Assembly: GCA_946999645.1 (NCBI GenBank)
Contig: CAMQDS010000006.1
Span: 1-64,000, forward strand
From: an uncultured Bacteroidales bacterium
Lineage (GTDB): Bacteria; Bacteroidota; Bacteroidia; Bacteroidales; UBA932
Direction: 5' to 3'
Length of the DNA stretch: 64,000 nt
In this document: positions 9,797 to 18,779 of the stretch, in pieces
How positions within the stretch are numbered: the stretch's first letter is position 1
Layout of the letters: each line of letters begins with the position of its first letter
The notes under the pieces: model-generated
Database searches by the model: none
Seen by the model: the letters and a program-made list of their open reading frames with translations, nothing else
Told to the model about the DNA's origin: nothing
Made by a program: the position numbers and the translations under genes

Positions 9797-10423
9797 ATGC
9801 ACATCGCAATAGCAGGTAATATCGGAAGCGGTAAGACAACACTTACAAAGATGTTGGCTTCTCATTATAATTGGATTCCTAAGTTTGAGTCTGTTGATTT
9901 TAATCCATATCTCTCTGATTTTTATGATGATATGGAAAGATGGTCCTTCAATCTTCAAATATTCTTTTTGAATAAGCGGTTTAAGGATGTGGTGGATATT
10001 TCTAAAAACAATGATGTTATAATACAGGATAGAACAATATATGAAGATGCCCGTATCTTTGCTCCTAACTTATACTCTATGGGATTGATGAGTAAGAGGG
10101 ATTTTGATAATTATTCTGAATTATTCGACCTTATGATGTCACTTGTAAAAGCCCCTGATTTGCTCATATATCTCAAATCATCTATTCCTAATCTGGTGTC
10201 TCAGATACAGAAGCGAGGTCGTGAATATGAGAAGAGTATAAGAATAGATTATATAACAGGCCTTAACGAAAGGTATGATGCATGGATCTCAGAGTATAAA
10301 CACAATTTATTGGTAATAGATGCCGACAGATATAAATTCGGTAATAAACCAGAAGATTTTCAGGCTGTTACGGATATGATTGATAATGAGTTATTTGGTC
10401 TTTTTCCAGAAATAAATAAATAA
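9797..10423 (+). CDS. Deoxynucleoside kinase, second of tandem pair
   Basis: A 208-residue paralogue of the preceding gene with the same P-loop GNIGSGKT, the FESV motif, DRT and KRGREYE elements, so it should be catalytically complete. The two proteins share an identical 23-residue core beginning LFDLMMSLVK, where the DNA is also nearly identical (9423-9490 against 10121-10188), while the flanks have diverged. Differences cluster in residues 30-60 and 84-100, which in this family line the substrate pocket, suggesting different base preferences. It is 14 bases upstream of the acyl-CoA synthetase gene, so the three genes may be co-transcribed. Confidence 0.9.
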   Translation: MHIAIAGNIGSGKTTLTKMLASHYNWIPKFESVDFNPYLSDFYDDMERWSFNLQIFFLNKRFKDVVDISKNNDVIIQDRTIYEDARIFAPNLYSMGLMSKRDFDNYSELFDLMMSLVKAPDLLIYLKSSIPNLVSQIQKRGREYEKSIRIDYITGLNERYDAWISEYKHNLLVIDADRYKFGNKPEDFQAVTDMIDNELFGLFPEINK

Positions 10424-10437
10424 ATTTATTATAAAGT

Positions 10438-12339
10438 ATGAAAAATCGTATAACAATAATCGACTTCGTCGAGAAGTATACTAAAGAATTTGCGCCCAAT
10501 ATTTTTCTAAAAGAAAAGGTTGGCGACAAATGGACAGAAACAACATTCGAGCAGACACGTTTGGAAGCATATAGAATTGCGGCTGGACTTATTGACCTCG
10601 GTCTTAAAAAAGGCGATAAAGTTGCTTTATTGTCAGAAGGACGTAACCTATGGATAATAGGGGAGTTGGGTATTCTTTATGCTGGTGGTGTAAATGTACC
10701 TCTTTCAATAAAACTTGAAGAGAGTAATGATTTGCTTTTCAGAATTAAACATTCTGATGCAAGATATATAATGGTTTCAAAATCACAGTTGCGTAAAATA
10801 AGAAATATTCTTCCTAATTGTCCTGCTGTTGAAAAGGTTATAGTTCTTGACCCTATTGATGAACTTCAGGATAGGGAAATATGTATTTCAGATATTCAAA
10901 AGGCAGGAGATGTTTTTCTTAGAGAACACAGAGATAAGTTTGAAGAAAGATATAAATCCATAGGTCCTGATGATTATGCAAATATAAGTTATACTTCAGG
11001 AACAACAGCCGATCCTAAGGGTATACTTCTTACACATCGTAACTATACAGCCAATGTTGAGCAGGCTCACTCGGTTATAGGCATAACTCAAGATGATGTC
11101 ATGCTTATAATTCTTCCATTAGATCATTGCTTTGCCCATGTTGCTGGTTTCTATGCAATGATGTCATTCGGAGCAAGTCTTGCTACTGTACCGTTAGGGA
11201 AAACACCTATGGCAACATTGAAGAACATTCCTATGTCCATACGTGAAATTCGTCCTACAATAATGCTCTCTGTTCCAGCCCTTGCAAGGAACTTTAAAAA
11301 GAACATAGAGAACGGAATAAAGGCAAAGGGTCCTGTTGTAGAATGGCTTTACAATACAGCACTAAAACTTGCAATCTCTTACAATAAAGAGTATTACAAC
11401 CGTGGTGGTATTCTTCAGTTATGGAAAAAACCATTTATGGCATTATTCGACGCCATAATATTCAAAAATGTTCGTAAGGGTCTTGGTGGACGTATGAGAT
11501 TTTTTGTCGGTGGTGGTGCAATGCTTGATATTGAATTACAAAGATATTTCTGTGCAATTGGTATCCCTATGTTCCAAGGCTATGGTCTTTCTGAAGCAAC
11601 GCCTATCATTTGTGCAAATTCAATAGGTCATGCTATTTTCGGTTCTTCTGGAAGGGTTGTAAAACCAATGGATATAAAGATTTGCGACAGTGAAGGTAAT
11701 GAAGTAAAACCTGGTGAGAAGGGTGAGATCGTGATAAGAGGTGAAAATGTCATGGCAGGGTATTGGAAAAATCCAGAAGCAACGGCTGCAACTGTTGTAG
11801 ATGGTTGGCTGCACACAGGCGATATGGGATATATGAAAGACCCTGAATATCTGTGGGTTGTAGGAAGGTTTAAGTCCCTTTTGATTTCTTCTGACGGTGA
11901 AAAATATAGTCCGGAAGGATTTGAGGATGCTCTTACTGATGGTTCAAAATATATTGAACAAGTAGTGTTGCATAATAATCAAAACCCATATACAATTGTT
12001 TTGATTGTACCTAATAAAGATGCATTGAAAGAATATGTCAGCGGTTTAGGTCTTAATCCTGATACAAAAGAAGGCAAGGTAGAGATGCTTAAGAAAATCC
12101 AGGCAGAAATTGATGAATATCGTCCTTCTGGCAAGCATGCTGGTATGTTCCCTGAAAGGTGGCTTCCTGCTGCAGTCGCTGTTTTGCCTGAACCATTTAC
12201 GGAGCAAAATCGTATGGTGAATAGTACAATGAAGATTGTGCGTGGTAAAGTTGAGGAATTCTATGCAGATAGGATAGAGTATGCTTATACTCCTGAAGGG
12301 AAGAATCTATTAAACGAAAAGAACATAGCTTCATTGTAA
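10438..12339 (+). CDS. Long-chain acyl-CoA synthetase (AMP-forming)
   Basis: A 633-residue member of the ANL adenylate-forming superfamily. It carries the AMP-binding signature YTSGTTADPKG, the GYGLSEATP motif, and a GWLHTGDMGY motif ahead of the C-terminal hinge domain. By length and motif set it belongs with the FadD/FACS group that activates fatty acids to acyl-CoA, probably at the inner membrane. A role in incorporating exogenous fatty acids into lipids is likely, since no beta-oxidation genes are nearby. A strong terminator follows. Confidence 0.9.
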   Translation: MKNRITIIDFVEKYTKEFAPNIFLKEKVGDKWTETTFEQTRLEAYRIAAGLIDLGLKKGDKVALLSEGRNLWIIGELGILYAGGVNVPLSIKLEESNDLLFRIKHSDARYIMVSKSQLRKIRNILPNCPAVEKVIVLDPIDELQDREICISDIQKAGDVFLREHRDKFEERYKSIGPDDYANISYTSGTTADPKGILLTHRNYTANVEQAHSVIGITQDDVMLIILPLDHCFAHVAGFYAMMSFGASLATVPLGKTPMATLKNIPMSIREIRPTIMLSVPALARNFKKNIENGIKAKGPVVEWLYNTALKLAISYNKEYYNRGGILQLWKKPFMALFDAIIFKNVRKGLGGRMRFFVGGGAMLDIELQRYFCAIGIPMFQGYGLSEATPIICANSIGHAIFGSSGRVVKPMDIKICDSEGNEVKPGEKGEIVIRGENVMAGYWKNPEATAATVVDGWLHTGDMGYMKDPEYLWVVGRFKSLLISSDGEKYSPEGFEDALTDGSKYIEQVVLHNNQNPYTIVLIVPNKDALKEYVSGLGLNPDTKEGKVEMLKKIQAEIDEYRPSGKHAGMFPERWLPAAVAVLPEPFTEQNRMVNSTMKIVRGKVEEFYADRIEYAYTPEGKNLLNEKNIASL

Positions 12340-12378
12340 ACAGAGTTATATACAAAAGAGGCTCGCGTTATAAATAAA

Positions 12379-12413
12379 AATCCCGGTTGTTATAAGACAA
12401 TCGGGATTTTTTT
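12379..12413. terminator. Rho-independent terminator between convergent genes
   Basis: A 12-base stem AATCCCGGTTGT (12379-12390), six-base loop and ACAATCGGGATT (12397-12408) with one G-T pair, followed by a run of seven or more T on the plus strand and an A-rich run upstream. It can end transcription of the acyl-CoA synthetase and, in the other direction, of the calycin-like lipoprotein operon. Confidence 0.9.
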
Positions 12414-12428
12414 ATTATAGTAACTGTT

Positions 12429-12959
12429 TTATTTTACTATATCGCTTCCATCCTGAGGAATCATATTTAATTTTACATCTCCGCTTTCAAATGTGGTCTT
12501 GTATTGTCCGAAAGCCAATGATATAGCCATTCCTGATTTGTTTGCAAGTCCTTTAAGCCCTGTTACTATATATCTTTTATATTTAATTCCTCCTGTAGTA
12601 GGAATAATCTTATCTCCTGTTATTTTTATATCCCCATTAGTCAATGTGTTGCAATTAACCCCTTCTATATTTACATCTATAGTTACAGGCATTTTTTGTG
12701 AGAATTTTGATTTTTCGAAAACAACAGTCAGCTTATTATCTTTTTCCTTGTATAAGATTACTGTTTTATTTTCAAAAGTATTAATAGTCCCTTTTTCATT
12801 TACAGTAACCGTACCGATATATTTTTTAGGAAATACTATACCTTCAGTGGTTTCCTCTTTAGTTTTATCGGTCTGACCCGGGTTGGTTTTGTTGCAAGAA
12901 GTAATGATTGGAAATACAGCAAGAGCTGCAATTAAAAATTTAATGATACTTTTTTTCAT
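12429..12959 (-). CDS. Calycin-like domain lipoprotein
   Basis: A 176-residue secreted lipoprotein. The signal MKKSIIKFLIAALAVFPIITSC ends at a lipobox with the acylated Cys22, followed by a polar linker and a beta-rich domain of about 140 residues. The pattern resembles the calycin-like lipoproteins that in Bacteroidota sit beside TonB-dependent receptors. That family call is from general resemblance and position, not from a decisive motif. It lies five bases after the receptor stop codon, so it is almost certainly co-transcribed and may act as the receptor's surface partner. Confidence 0.65.
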   Translation of the reverse strand: MKKSIIKFLIAALAVFPIITSCNKTNPGQTDKTKEETTEGIVFPKKYIGTVTVNEKGTINTFENKTVILYKEKDNKLTVVFEKSKFSQKMPVTIDVNIEGVNCNTLTNGDIKITGDKIIPTTGGIKYKRYIVTGLKGLANKSGMAISLAFGQYKTTFESGDVKLNMIPQDGSDIVK

Positions 12960-12964
12960 GATAT

Positions 12965-15190
12965 TTATAATTTAAAACGTAATCCTATTACAAATCTGAA
13001 TGGTTTACCATCCTGGAAAAAACTGTTTCCTATTGATTTAAAATAAAAAGTATGGTATTTTTCAGACAATATATTTTCCATTCTGGAGTATATGCTGAAT
13101 TTATTAAATAACAATTCTATATCTGCTCCCATCAGACTATAGGGTCTGCCTGTGATTGAGTTATTTTCATTCCACCATATCTTTCCTATCCCTGTAAAAT
13201 CAGTTGCAATCGATAACTTTTCTATAAAACTGTTGTTAAATGTAAATTCATATCCTGCTCGTAAAAATGAAGTACACTCTGGATTGTAGGGTATTCTATT
13301 TCCAGAATAATCAGTATTCCCGTCATTATATTGCAGAAATTTTGCCAAAGTGTAGCCTAAAGAGCCGGCAAGATTAATTCCTTTATACTTATATCTTGTT
13401 TCTAATTCGATACCCGTACTGAAAGAGTGACCGGCATTAGCCATCATTCTGCCAATCCTTTTACCTGGAGGAAATACAGTTATTTGCTGATTGCGACAGT
13501 CAATATAAAATACATCTCCAGAAAAATGAATTTGGTGTCCTCCTTTTGAAATGTTGTCATACTTAAGTCCCACTTCATAATTAAAACTCATTTCAGGTTT
13601 ATATGTTGTATTATTGGCGGTAATCCCTTTATTTTCGCTAAGATGTATTCCTAACTCGTTCATCATTCCGGTCATCATCTGGTTTTGCAAAATATCTGAG
13701 AATATTTGAGTATTGAAACCTCCTGATCTATAGCCTTTTGAAAACAGGGCATAAAGTTTACACTTACCAAAATCGTATAGAGCCGAAATTTTTGGGAGTA
13801 TCTGCCAATAAAAATTATTAGTGCTTCCAGTATATTTAATATTAAATTCTTTGTAATCCTCCATTGCTGGTATTATCCTGAAATTTAGAGTAGATCGGCT
13901 GTCATATACCATAAAATTGCCCTCATGATCCAAACGTAGCCCTGCCGTAAACAACCATTTACCTACGGAAAAATAGGATTCATGATAAATGGCTGCATTG
14001 TATGTAGTTATCCCAAAATTACTTATTATAGGAAATTCGGATTCTTTAAATGCCAACTTACCCAACCAGTCTGGAATATGTTTATTGGCATTGTCTAAAA
14101 TAAGTGATTTTATACCGTCATGCTTGAATTGAACAGGGGCATTCATATTATTGTATTTTATGAATGAAAACACTCCCGTTTGATAATTCCACCACTTAGG
14201 ATGTGATATTGGTTTGATTATAAAATCTTGAGTAACAGTTCCTTGTCTCTGTCTTTGGATGAGTGAAAATATAGATTTAGCGGTAAAATCATTGTCTAAA
14301 TCCATTTTATCAAATAGTAATTGAATACTTGATATACTGCTAAAATAAAAATTTCCCTTTTTAAAATGCAATTTTACGCCATCCAAAATAGTCAGCCGTC
14401 GATAACCACAGTAGTCATTATAACTAATAGGAAAGATTTCTGAACTGTTATCAGGATTAATCTGTCTATATGGGTAGCCGGTTTCTTTGCTATAAGAAAA
14501 TGAAAGAATATTTTCAAATAAGATTTTATCCCTTAATCGTTTACTTAAATAATACCTGCCACTAAAACCTCCATGTCTACCTATAGGTTTATTATTATAG
14601 GTGTTGTAATAATAACCTCTGCCATATTGTGCAGCAAGCGAAAGACCTGTGTTGAAGTTCCTTTTTTTAGCATAAGTTGAAAAAGATACATCCATATCTT
14701 TTGTCCCACCTTCAATGCCAATCCGAGTTCCTTGAATATCATCAGGTGTCAGGGTTTTAATAGATAGTAATCCTGTCATTGAATTTCTACCGTAGATTGC
14801 TCCTTGCGGCCCTCGTAATAAATCTATACGCCTTATATCAAGAAAATTAAAGTCATAGGCATTCTTATCCATTATAGGAATATCATCTATGTAAAGCCCT
14901 ATGACAGGATTGTCTATTCTTGAACCGAAACCACGCATATAAATGCTTGAAGTCATTGAAGACCCATAATCTGGTATGTTGAGATTTGGGATAATTGAGG
15001 ATAGAAATTTAGGATTTTTTATTCCTTGTTTTTCAATGTCTTTTATGTAGATACTTGTGGTCTGTCCTGCCATTTGTCCCAACGGGACGGATTGCTTTGC
15101 GGAAGAAAAAATTGATGCCTCCGGAATAGTATCCTTTAGTGTATATTCACTTCCAGATACGAAAAGACTAATTAATAAAGTTACAAGCAT
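12965..15190 (-). CDS. TonB-dependent outer-membrane receptor
   Basis: A 741-residue receptor with a short hydrophobic signal (MLVTLLISLFVSG), a plug domain (about residues 45-150, with MRGFGSRIDNPVIGLYIDDIP and LRGPQGAIYGRNSMTG), and a beta-barrel ending in FRFVIGLRFKL, whose last residues fit an outer-membrane insertion signal. It lacks the N-terminal carboxypeptidase-like domain of SusC proteins, so it belongs with the iron/siderophore/heme/vitamin type rather than the glycan type. It is co-transcribed with a calycin-like lipoprotein and lies 75 bases downstream of an AraC regulator on the same strand. The substrate is not determined. Confidence 0.9.
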   Translation of the reverse strand: MLVTLLISLFVSGSEYTLKDTIPEASIFSSAKQSVPLGQMAGQTTSIYIKDIEKQGIKNPKFLSSIIPNLNIPDYGSSMTSSIYMRGFGSRIDNPVIGLYIDDIPIMDKNAYDFNFLDIRRIDLLRGPQGAIYGRNSMTGLLSIKTLTPDDIQGTRIGIEGGTKDMDVSFSTYAKKRNFNTGLSLAAQYGRGYYYNTYNNKPIGRHGGFSGRYYLSKRLRDKILFENILSFSYSKETGYPYRQINPDNSSEIFPISYNDYCGYRRLTILDGVKLHFKKGNFYFSSISSIQLLFDKMDLDNDFTAKSIFSLIQRQRQGTVTQDFIIKPISHPKWWNYQTGVFSFIKYNNMNAPVQFKHDGIKSLILDNANKHIPDWLGKLAFKESEFPIISNFGITTYNAAIYHESYFSVGKWLFTAGLRLDHEGNFMVYDSRSTLNFRIIPAMEDYKEFNIKYTGSTNNFYWQILPKISALYDFGKCKLYALFSKGYRSGGFNTQIFSDILQNQMMTGMMNELGIHLSENKGITANNTTYKPEMSFNYEVGLKYDNISKGGHQIHFSGDVFYIDCRNQQITVFPPGKRIGRMMANAGHSFSTGIELETRYKYKGINLAGSLGYTLAKFLQYNDGNTDYSGNRIPYNPECTSFLRAGYEFTFNNSFIEKLSIATDFTGIGKIWWNENNSITGRPYSLMGADIELLFNKFSIYSRMENILSEKYHTFYFKSIGNSFFQDGKPFRFVIGLRFKL

Positions 15191-15207
15191 ATCTTATTTT
15201 AAGGCTG

Positions 15208-15215
15208 CAAAAATA
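15208..15215 (-). promoter_or_regulatory. Possible -7 element of the TonB receptor gene
   Basis: On the minus strand the sequence reads TATTTTTG, matching TAnnTTTG, 18 bases before the receptor ATG. No convincing TTTG lies at the proper upstream distance, which would fit activator-dependent expression. This is weak evidence. Confidence 0.35.
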
Positions 15216-15265
15216 AGATATATTCTTGCTTTTTTTTAGGATTAAATTATAATAATTAGGACTTT

Positions 15266-16054
15266 TTATGCTTTTTTAGACTTTGCGTTTGTGCGAAATT
15301 CTGTGGGCGTAAGTCCTGTCTGTTTTTTAAAAAAGCGTGCAAAATAGGACTGGTCCCTCAAACCTATTTCTGTGGCTATGTCTATAATTGACAATTTTTC
15401 ATTTAGCAGAAGTACTTTTGCAGCAGTAACTCTGGCTATATCAATCCATTCTCCAGTACTTTTACCGGTATTGGCTTTTACAGTCCTATTTAAGTGATTT
15501 GCTGATATTCCTAATATTGCTGCATAGGCAGAAACGCTTAAAATACTTTTCCCTTTTTCAAAAATAAGATCGAGGAAGTCATTGCACAATTTATTATTGG
15601 GCGAAAAGGCTATTGGAAGGTCACTGTCAATCTGTTGCAACATCATATCTAACGCACATTGTGTGCTTTTGATGTCGTTTTGAGAACGGAATAGTTTGAA
15701 CATCAATTCATCTGTAAATCCTTGATCTTCTGTTGCTACTATTATATTTACGGCAGTTCTTACTAATAAACTTTTATGGTTACGGTCTTTGAGAAAGTTT
15801 TCGTCAAAACGTCCCATATATCCTATACTGTTATTGTAATAGTTGATTGAAAAGGGAATGTCAGGGGGAACTAATATATAACTGTGACCCTTAATGAGCA
15901 TTTGCCTTTTTTCACTTTCCATAAGAACTTCACCAGAAATAAGATAGAAAAGTGCCCATTGTGCAAATATCCGTTGAGGAATAGGCGGACATACTTTATA
16001 CCCGATAGTGTTTAATTTATGAAGTATAAAGGGTATATCGTTTGTGGTTTGCAT
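15266..16054 (-). CDS. AraC-family transcriptional regulator
   Basis: A 262-residue regulator. An N-terminal cupin-like sensing region is followed by two helix-turn-helix motifs in the C-terminal 100 residues; the signature IIDIATEIGLRDQSYFARFF and KQTGLTPTEFR is typical of AraC/XylS proteins. Its start overlaps the LysR stop codon by one base (TAATG), so the two regulators are translationally coupled. The next gene downstream is the TonB-dependent receptor, the likeliest target. The effector is unknown. Confidence 0.9.
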   Translation of the reverse strand: MQTTNDIPFILHKLNTIGYKVCPPIPQRIFAQWALFYLISGEVLMESEKRQMLIKGHSYILVPPDIPFSINYYNNSIGYMGRFDENFLKDRNHKSLLVRTAVNIIVATEDQGFTDELMFKLFRSQNDIKSTQCALDMMLQQIDSDLPIAFSPNNKLCNDFLDLIFEKGKSILSVSAYAAILGISANHLNRTVKANTGKSTGEWIDIARVTAAKVLLLNEKLSIIDIATEIGLRDQSYFARFFKKQTGLTPTEFRTNAKSKKA

Positions 16055-16959
16055 TATATCTCAAATGCTTCCATTGCCTGTGAAAAGGAATTGTTTTCTA
16101 TAAGTTGCTTAAGAAAAACCCGAGTTGCTTTTTTGCAATAATTCCCTTTTAATATATGATACGAGCCAATCATCTCAGAACCAGGATGATCAAGAGCGAC
16201 AGCAGTAAGTCCTGCAATATCGGTTATAGTTGTTTGAGACAGAAGGGTGGCAAAATCTCCTCCTGAAACTATATCGAGTAGAACTTGAATATCATTAAGT
16301 TCTATCCTTACGTCAAATTTGAATTTCTGACCATATAAAAGGCTTTCAAAAGTGTCCCTCGCCTGCAAGCCTTTTGCTGGAAGAGCCAGAGGGTATTTTT
16401 CAAGTTCGGAAAGCCGTATCTTGTCCATTTTGGCAATGCTATTCTGATTGCTTACAATAACACTGAGATTGCTCGTGAACAGAATATGCGACTCGATGTG
16501 TTCATATCTGTGCAGAGGCTTATATGACAGGGCTACATCTATTTCATTCTTATTAAGTCTCTCCATCAGGTCCTCCATAGATGAGCCTATTATGTTAAGT
16601 TTTATTCCAGGATATTGCCTTATAAATGAACGGACTGTTTCCTTTAATATAGGATAGAATGAATATGTTGTGCCAATATTAAGAGTTCCTACTTTTAACT
16701 CTTTGACATCTTGGATTTTAGCGATACACGCATCGGCGTCATTAATCACATCTTTGGCACACGGTAAAAAACGTTCTCCAAATTCTGTAAGGCTAACATG
16801 TCTTGAGTCCCTATCAAGTAGTATAACCCCGAGTTCGTCCTCCAACTGTCGGATTTGTTGAGAAAGTGTACTTTGTGATATAAATAACTCTTTTGATGCT
16901 TCTGAAAAACTATTCAGACGTGCAACGCTTAAAAAATATCTCAACTGCCTAAGTTCCAT
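16054..16959 (-). CDS. LysR-family transcriptional regulator
   Basis: A 301-residue LysR-type regulator. The N-terminal winged helix-turn-helix MELRQLRYFLSVARLNSFSE with the following SQSTLSQQIRQLEDELG is canonical, and residues from about 90 onward form the periplasmic-binding-like effector domain. It sits one base overlapped between the exporter gene upstream and the AraC gene downstream, in a tightly packed leftward operon. Control of the adjacent ThrE-type exporter is a reasonable guess. Confidence 0.92.
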   Translation of the reverse strand: MELRQLRYFLSVARLNSFSEASKELFISQSTLSQQIRQLEDELGVILLDRDSRHVSLTEFGERFLPCAKDVINDADACIAKIQDVKELKVGTLNIGTTYSFYPILKETVRSFIRQYPGIKLNIIGSSMEDLMERLNKNEIDVALSYKPLHRYEHIESHILFTSNLSVIVSNQNSIAKMDKIRLSELEKYPLALPAKGLQARDTFESLLYGQKFKFDVRIELNDIQVLLDIVSGGDFATLLSQTTITDIAGLTAVALDHPGSEMIGSYHILKGNYCKKATRVFLKQLIENNSFSQAMEAFEI

Positions 16960-17441
16960 TATTTTGTTACTTTAAATGAAAACTTCTTAAATATCAATAT
17001 AGGAAGTGTTACTCCTACAACCATGGCAATAATCGTTGACATACATACCATCCAATTATACTTAAGCAGATATAGGAAGTGCAGGAATTGCGTTTGATCC
17101 GATGCTACGATACAATGCGTCAAAGCCTGGATTGTCCTATATGCGTACATTCCGGGAACCATAGGAAGTAGAGCCGGAAAAGATATACATTCTGCCGGAT
17201 TCTTAATAATCTTTGCTGCAGGAAGAGACATAAAACCTATTACTAACGCAGCTGCCATACTTGCCATTGTAAGGTGTACATCATATACATTCATTAAGAC
17301 ATATCTGGTCATATGTCCGAATGCTGCAACCAAAGCACATACGGGATATACGATTTTAGAAGGATTGCTTATACTTGAAAAACCGATAGCTGCTATCGCT
17401 GCAAATATACCGTCTTTTATAATAAGAAAAAAAAGTTCCAT
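16959..17441 (-). CDS. ThrE/YjjB-type exporter subunit (C-terminal half)
   Basis: A 160-residue membrane protein with about five hydrophobic segments that matches the short half of split threonine/serine exporters (DUF3815, YjjB in E. coli). The segment LPMVPGMYAYRTIQAL is characteristic. In one-gene ThrE proteins this is the C-terminal half. The gene shares its first base with the stop of the other half, so the two subunits are coupled. E. coli YjjPB has been linked to succinate export, so threonine, serine or a dicarboxylate could be the substrate. Confidence 0.87.
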   Translation of the reverse strand: MELFFLIIKDGIFAAIAAIGFSSISNPSKIVYPVCALVAAFGHMTRYVLMNVYDVHLTMASMAAALVIGFMSLPAAKIIKNPAECISFPALLPMVPGMYAYRTIQALTHCIVASDQTQFLHFLYLLKYNWMVCMSTIIAMVVGVTLPILIFKKFSFKVTK

Positions 17442-18253
17442 TATACGAAATCGATATTAAGTATAAGAAAAGCCAAGCATAGTCCCAACGAAAGACAAAC
17501 AGTGATTATCATAGCCTGAAGGAATCGACTTACACTATTGAGATAGTGGCCATATATGAGATCACAGACTGCATTGCTGAAAGGAATGCCAGGTACAAAA
17601 TATAAAACACTGGTCGCCAAGGCTATTTCGGGAGTTTTCCCAAGGGAAAAGACGAAGCCTGAACAAGAAATCAGAGCAGAAAGACAAGCGCCCAGGACAA
17701 TTACTATCCTATAATCGACCCCCATTGCAGGCAGCCTCTGTTTCAACAGAAATCCATCCACAGTAGCAACAAAGACAATTGCCATTGATATTAAATCTCC
17801 GCCAAAAAGTTCACAGAAAGAAGCGTTAGCCAAGCCGACCAGTGTTAAAACAATCCAAGGATTGAGTTTAGTTTCTTCCTTTATTTTTATAAATTTCTCT
17901 TTTGCGAGTTCTTCATCAATACATTTCTCACGTATTTCCCAACTAAGACTGCTGAGTTTTGATATTGTATTGAAGTTTATTCTATCTGGTGGAATCCTCC
18001 CACTGATAACATAAGAATCAGTACCTTCATGATTCCACAGGTGAATTATCACGTGACCGGGCAATATCGTGAAGTCTGCTTTGATATTCCACGCCTTAGC
18101 AATTCTTCCGATATTCTTCTCAATTCTTATTGTTGTAGCTCCGCTGGCATAGAGTTCTTTTGAATAATCCCTTAGAAATATGCCCTTTCTTTCTAAAGAC
18201 TTGTCCTCTATGTCGTTATTAAGCAGCGTGCCTATCTGCTTTTCCATCTGCAC
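17441..18253 (-). CDS. ThrE/YjjP-type exporter subunit (N-terminal half)
   Basis: A 270-residue member of the DUF1212 family (YjjP, N-terminal half of ThrE). The first 110 residues form the cytoplasmic amidase-like domain with the typical SGATTIRIEKN and following segments; about five membrane segments follow, including a VPGIPFSNAVCDLIYG block characteristic of the family. Together with the downstream small subunit it should form an inner-membrane exporter of threonine/serine or a related acid. The start overlaps the upstream small gene by 35 bases; a second ATG two codons later (18247) shortens that overlap slightly. Confidence 0.88.
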   Translation of the reverse strand: MQMEKQIGTLLNNDIEDKSLERKGIFLRDYSKELYASGATTIRIEKNIGRIAKAWNIKADFTILPGHVIIHLWNHEGTDSYVISGRIPPDRINFNTISKLSSLSWEIREKCIDEELAKEKFIKIKEETKLNPWIVLTLVGLANASFCELFGGDLISMAIVFVATVDGFLLKQRLPAMGVDYRIVIVLGACLSALISCSGFVFSLGKTPEIALATSVLYFVPGIPFSNAVCDLIYGHYLNSVSRFLQAMIITVCLSLGLCLAFLILNIDFV

Positions 18254-18542
18254 AAACTACTGTTGTCTCTTCCTCTATTACTTCTGATGTCATTCTTCCG
18301 ACCCCAGATAGCCCGTAATATGGAACGCCCTCTGCATCAACTCCATCTCTTCCTTTGTTCCATGAAGCAGGAACCACAGCGTCATTGTCCTTATTGACTA
18401 AATTATGCTTTTTGTTGAATTTCTGTATACTTTCTTGAAATATGAAAGCAATAAATGCCAATGCCCCAATTATAAGGCATATGAAAATTACGATAGGTGC
18501 AGATCCATTAATAGATGCTGCAGAAACTTCTAAAATACTCAT
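18219..18542 (-). CDS. Small single-pass membrane protein heading the exporter operon
   Basis: A 107-residue open frame I do not recognise. It has an extracytoplasmic start (MSILEVSAASINGSAP), one strong membrane segment (about residues 16-35) and a polar tail of about 70 residues that is rich in Asp, Glu and Gly. A promoter-like pair (minus strand GTTG at 18600-18603 and TACTTTCG at 18572-18579, 20 bases apart) lies just upstream, so this would be the first gene of the exporter operon. Its end overlaps the YjjP-like gene by 35 bases, which argues for translational coupling. It may be an accessory subunit or a poorly conserved open frame. Confidence 0.5.
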   Translation of the reverse strand: MSILEVSAASINGSAPIVIFICLIIGALAFIAFIFQESIQKFNKKHNLVNKDNDAVVPASWNKGRDGVDAEGVPYYGLSGVGRMTSEVIEEETTVVCADGKADRHAA

Positions 18543-18742
18543 TTTAATTTGTCTTTAACTGTAAACCGTCGCGAAAGTAGATCTTTACTATAATTTACCC
18601 AACGACTTTTTATAGTTTTTTACGATAATTATTATTGTGAAATATAATAGAATGCTAATATCTTAAATCTGTTATATATAAAATGTTTTATATTTAATTT
18701 GGTTTATTAAAAGTTAAATTTTAGTTATAAAATGAAATAAAA

Positions 18743-18773
18743 TTTGCAGATATTATAATAATGAGTATCTTTG
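18743..18773 (+). promoter_or_regulatory. Consensus Bacteroidota promoter of a gene-free transcript
   Basis: TTTG at 18743-18746 and TATCTTTG at 18766-18773, exactly 19 bases apart, are a perfect -33/-7 pair. No open reading frame follows before a strong terminator about 60 bases later, so this promoter appears to drive a short non-coding RNA. Confidence 0.75.
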
Positions 18774-18779
18774 CCCCCG

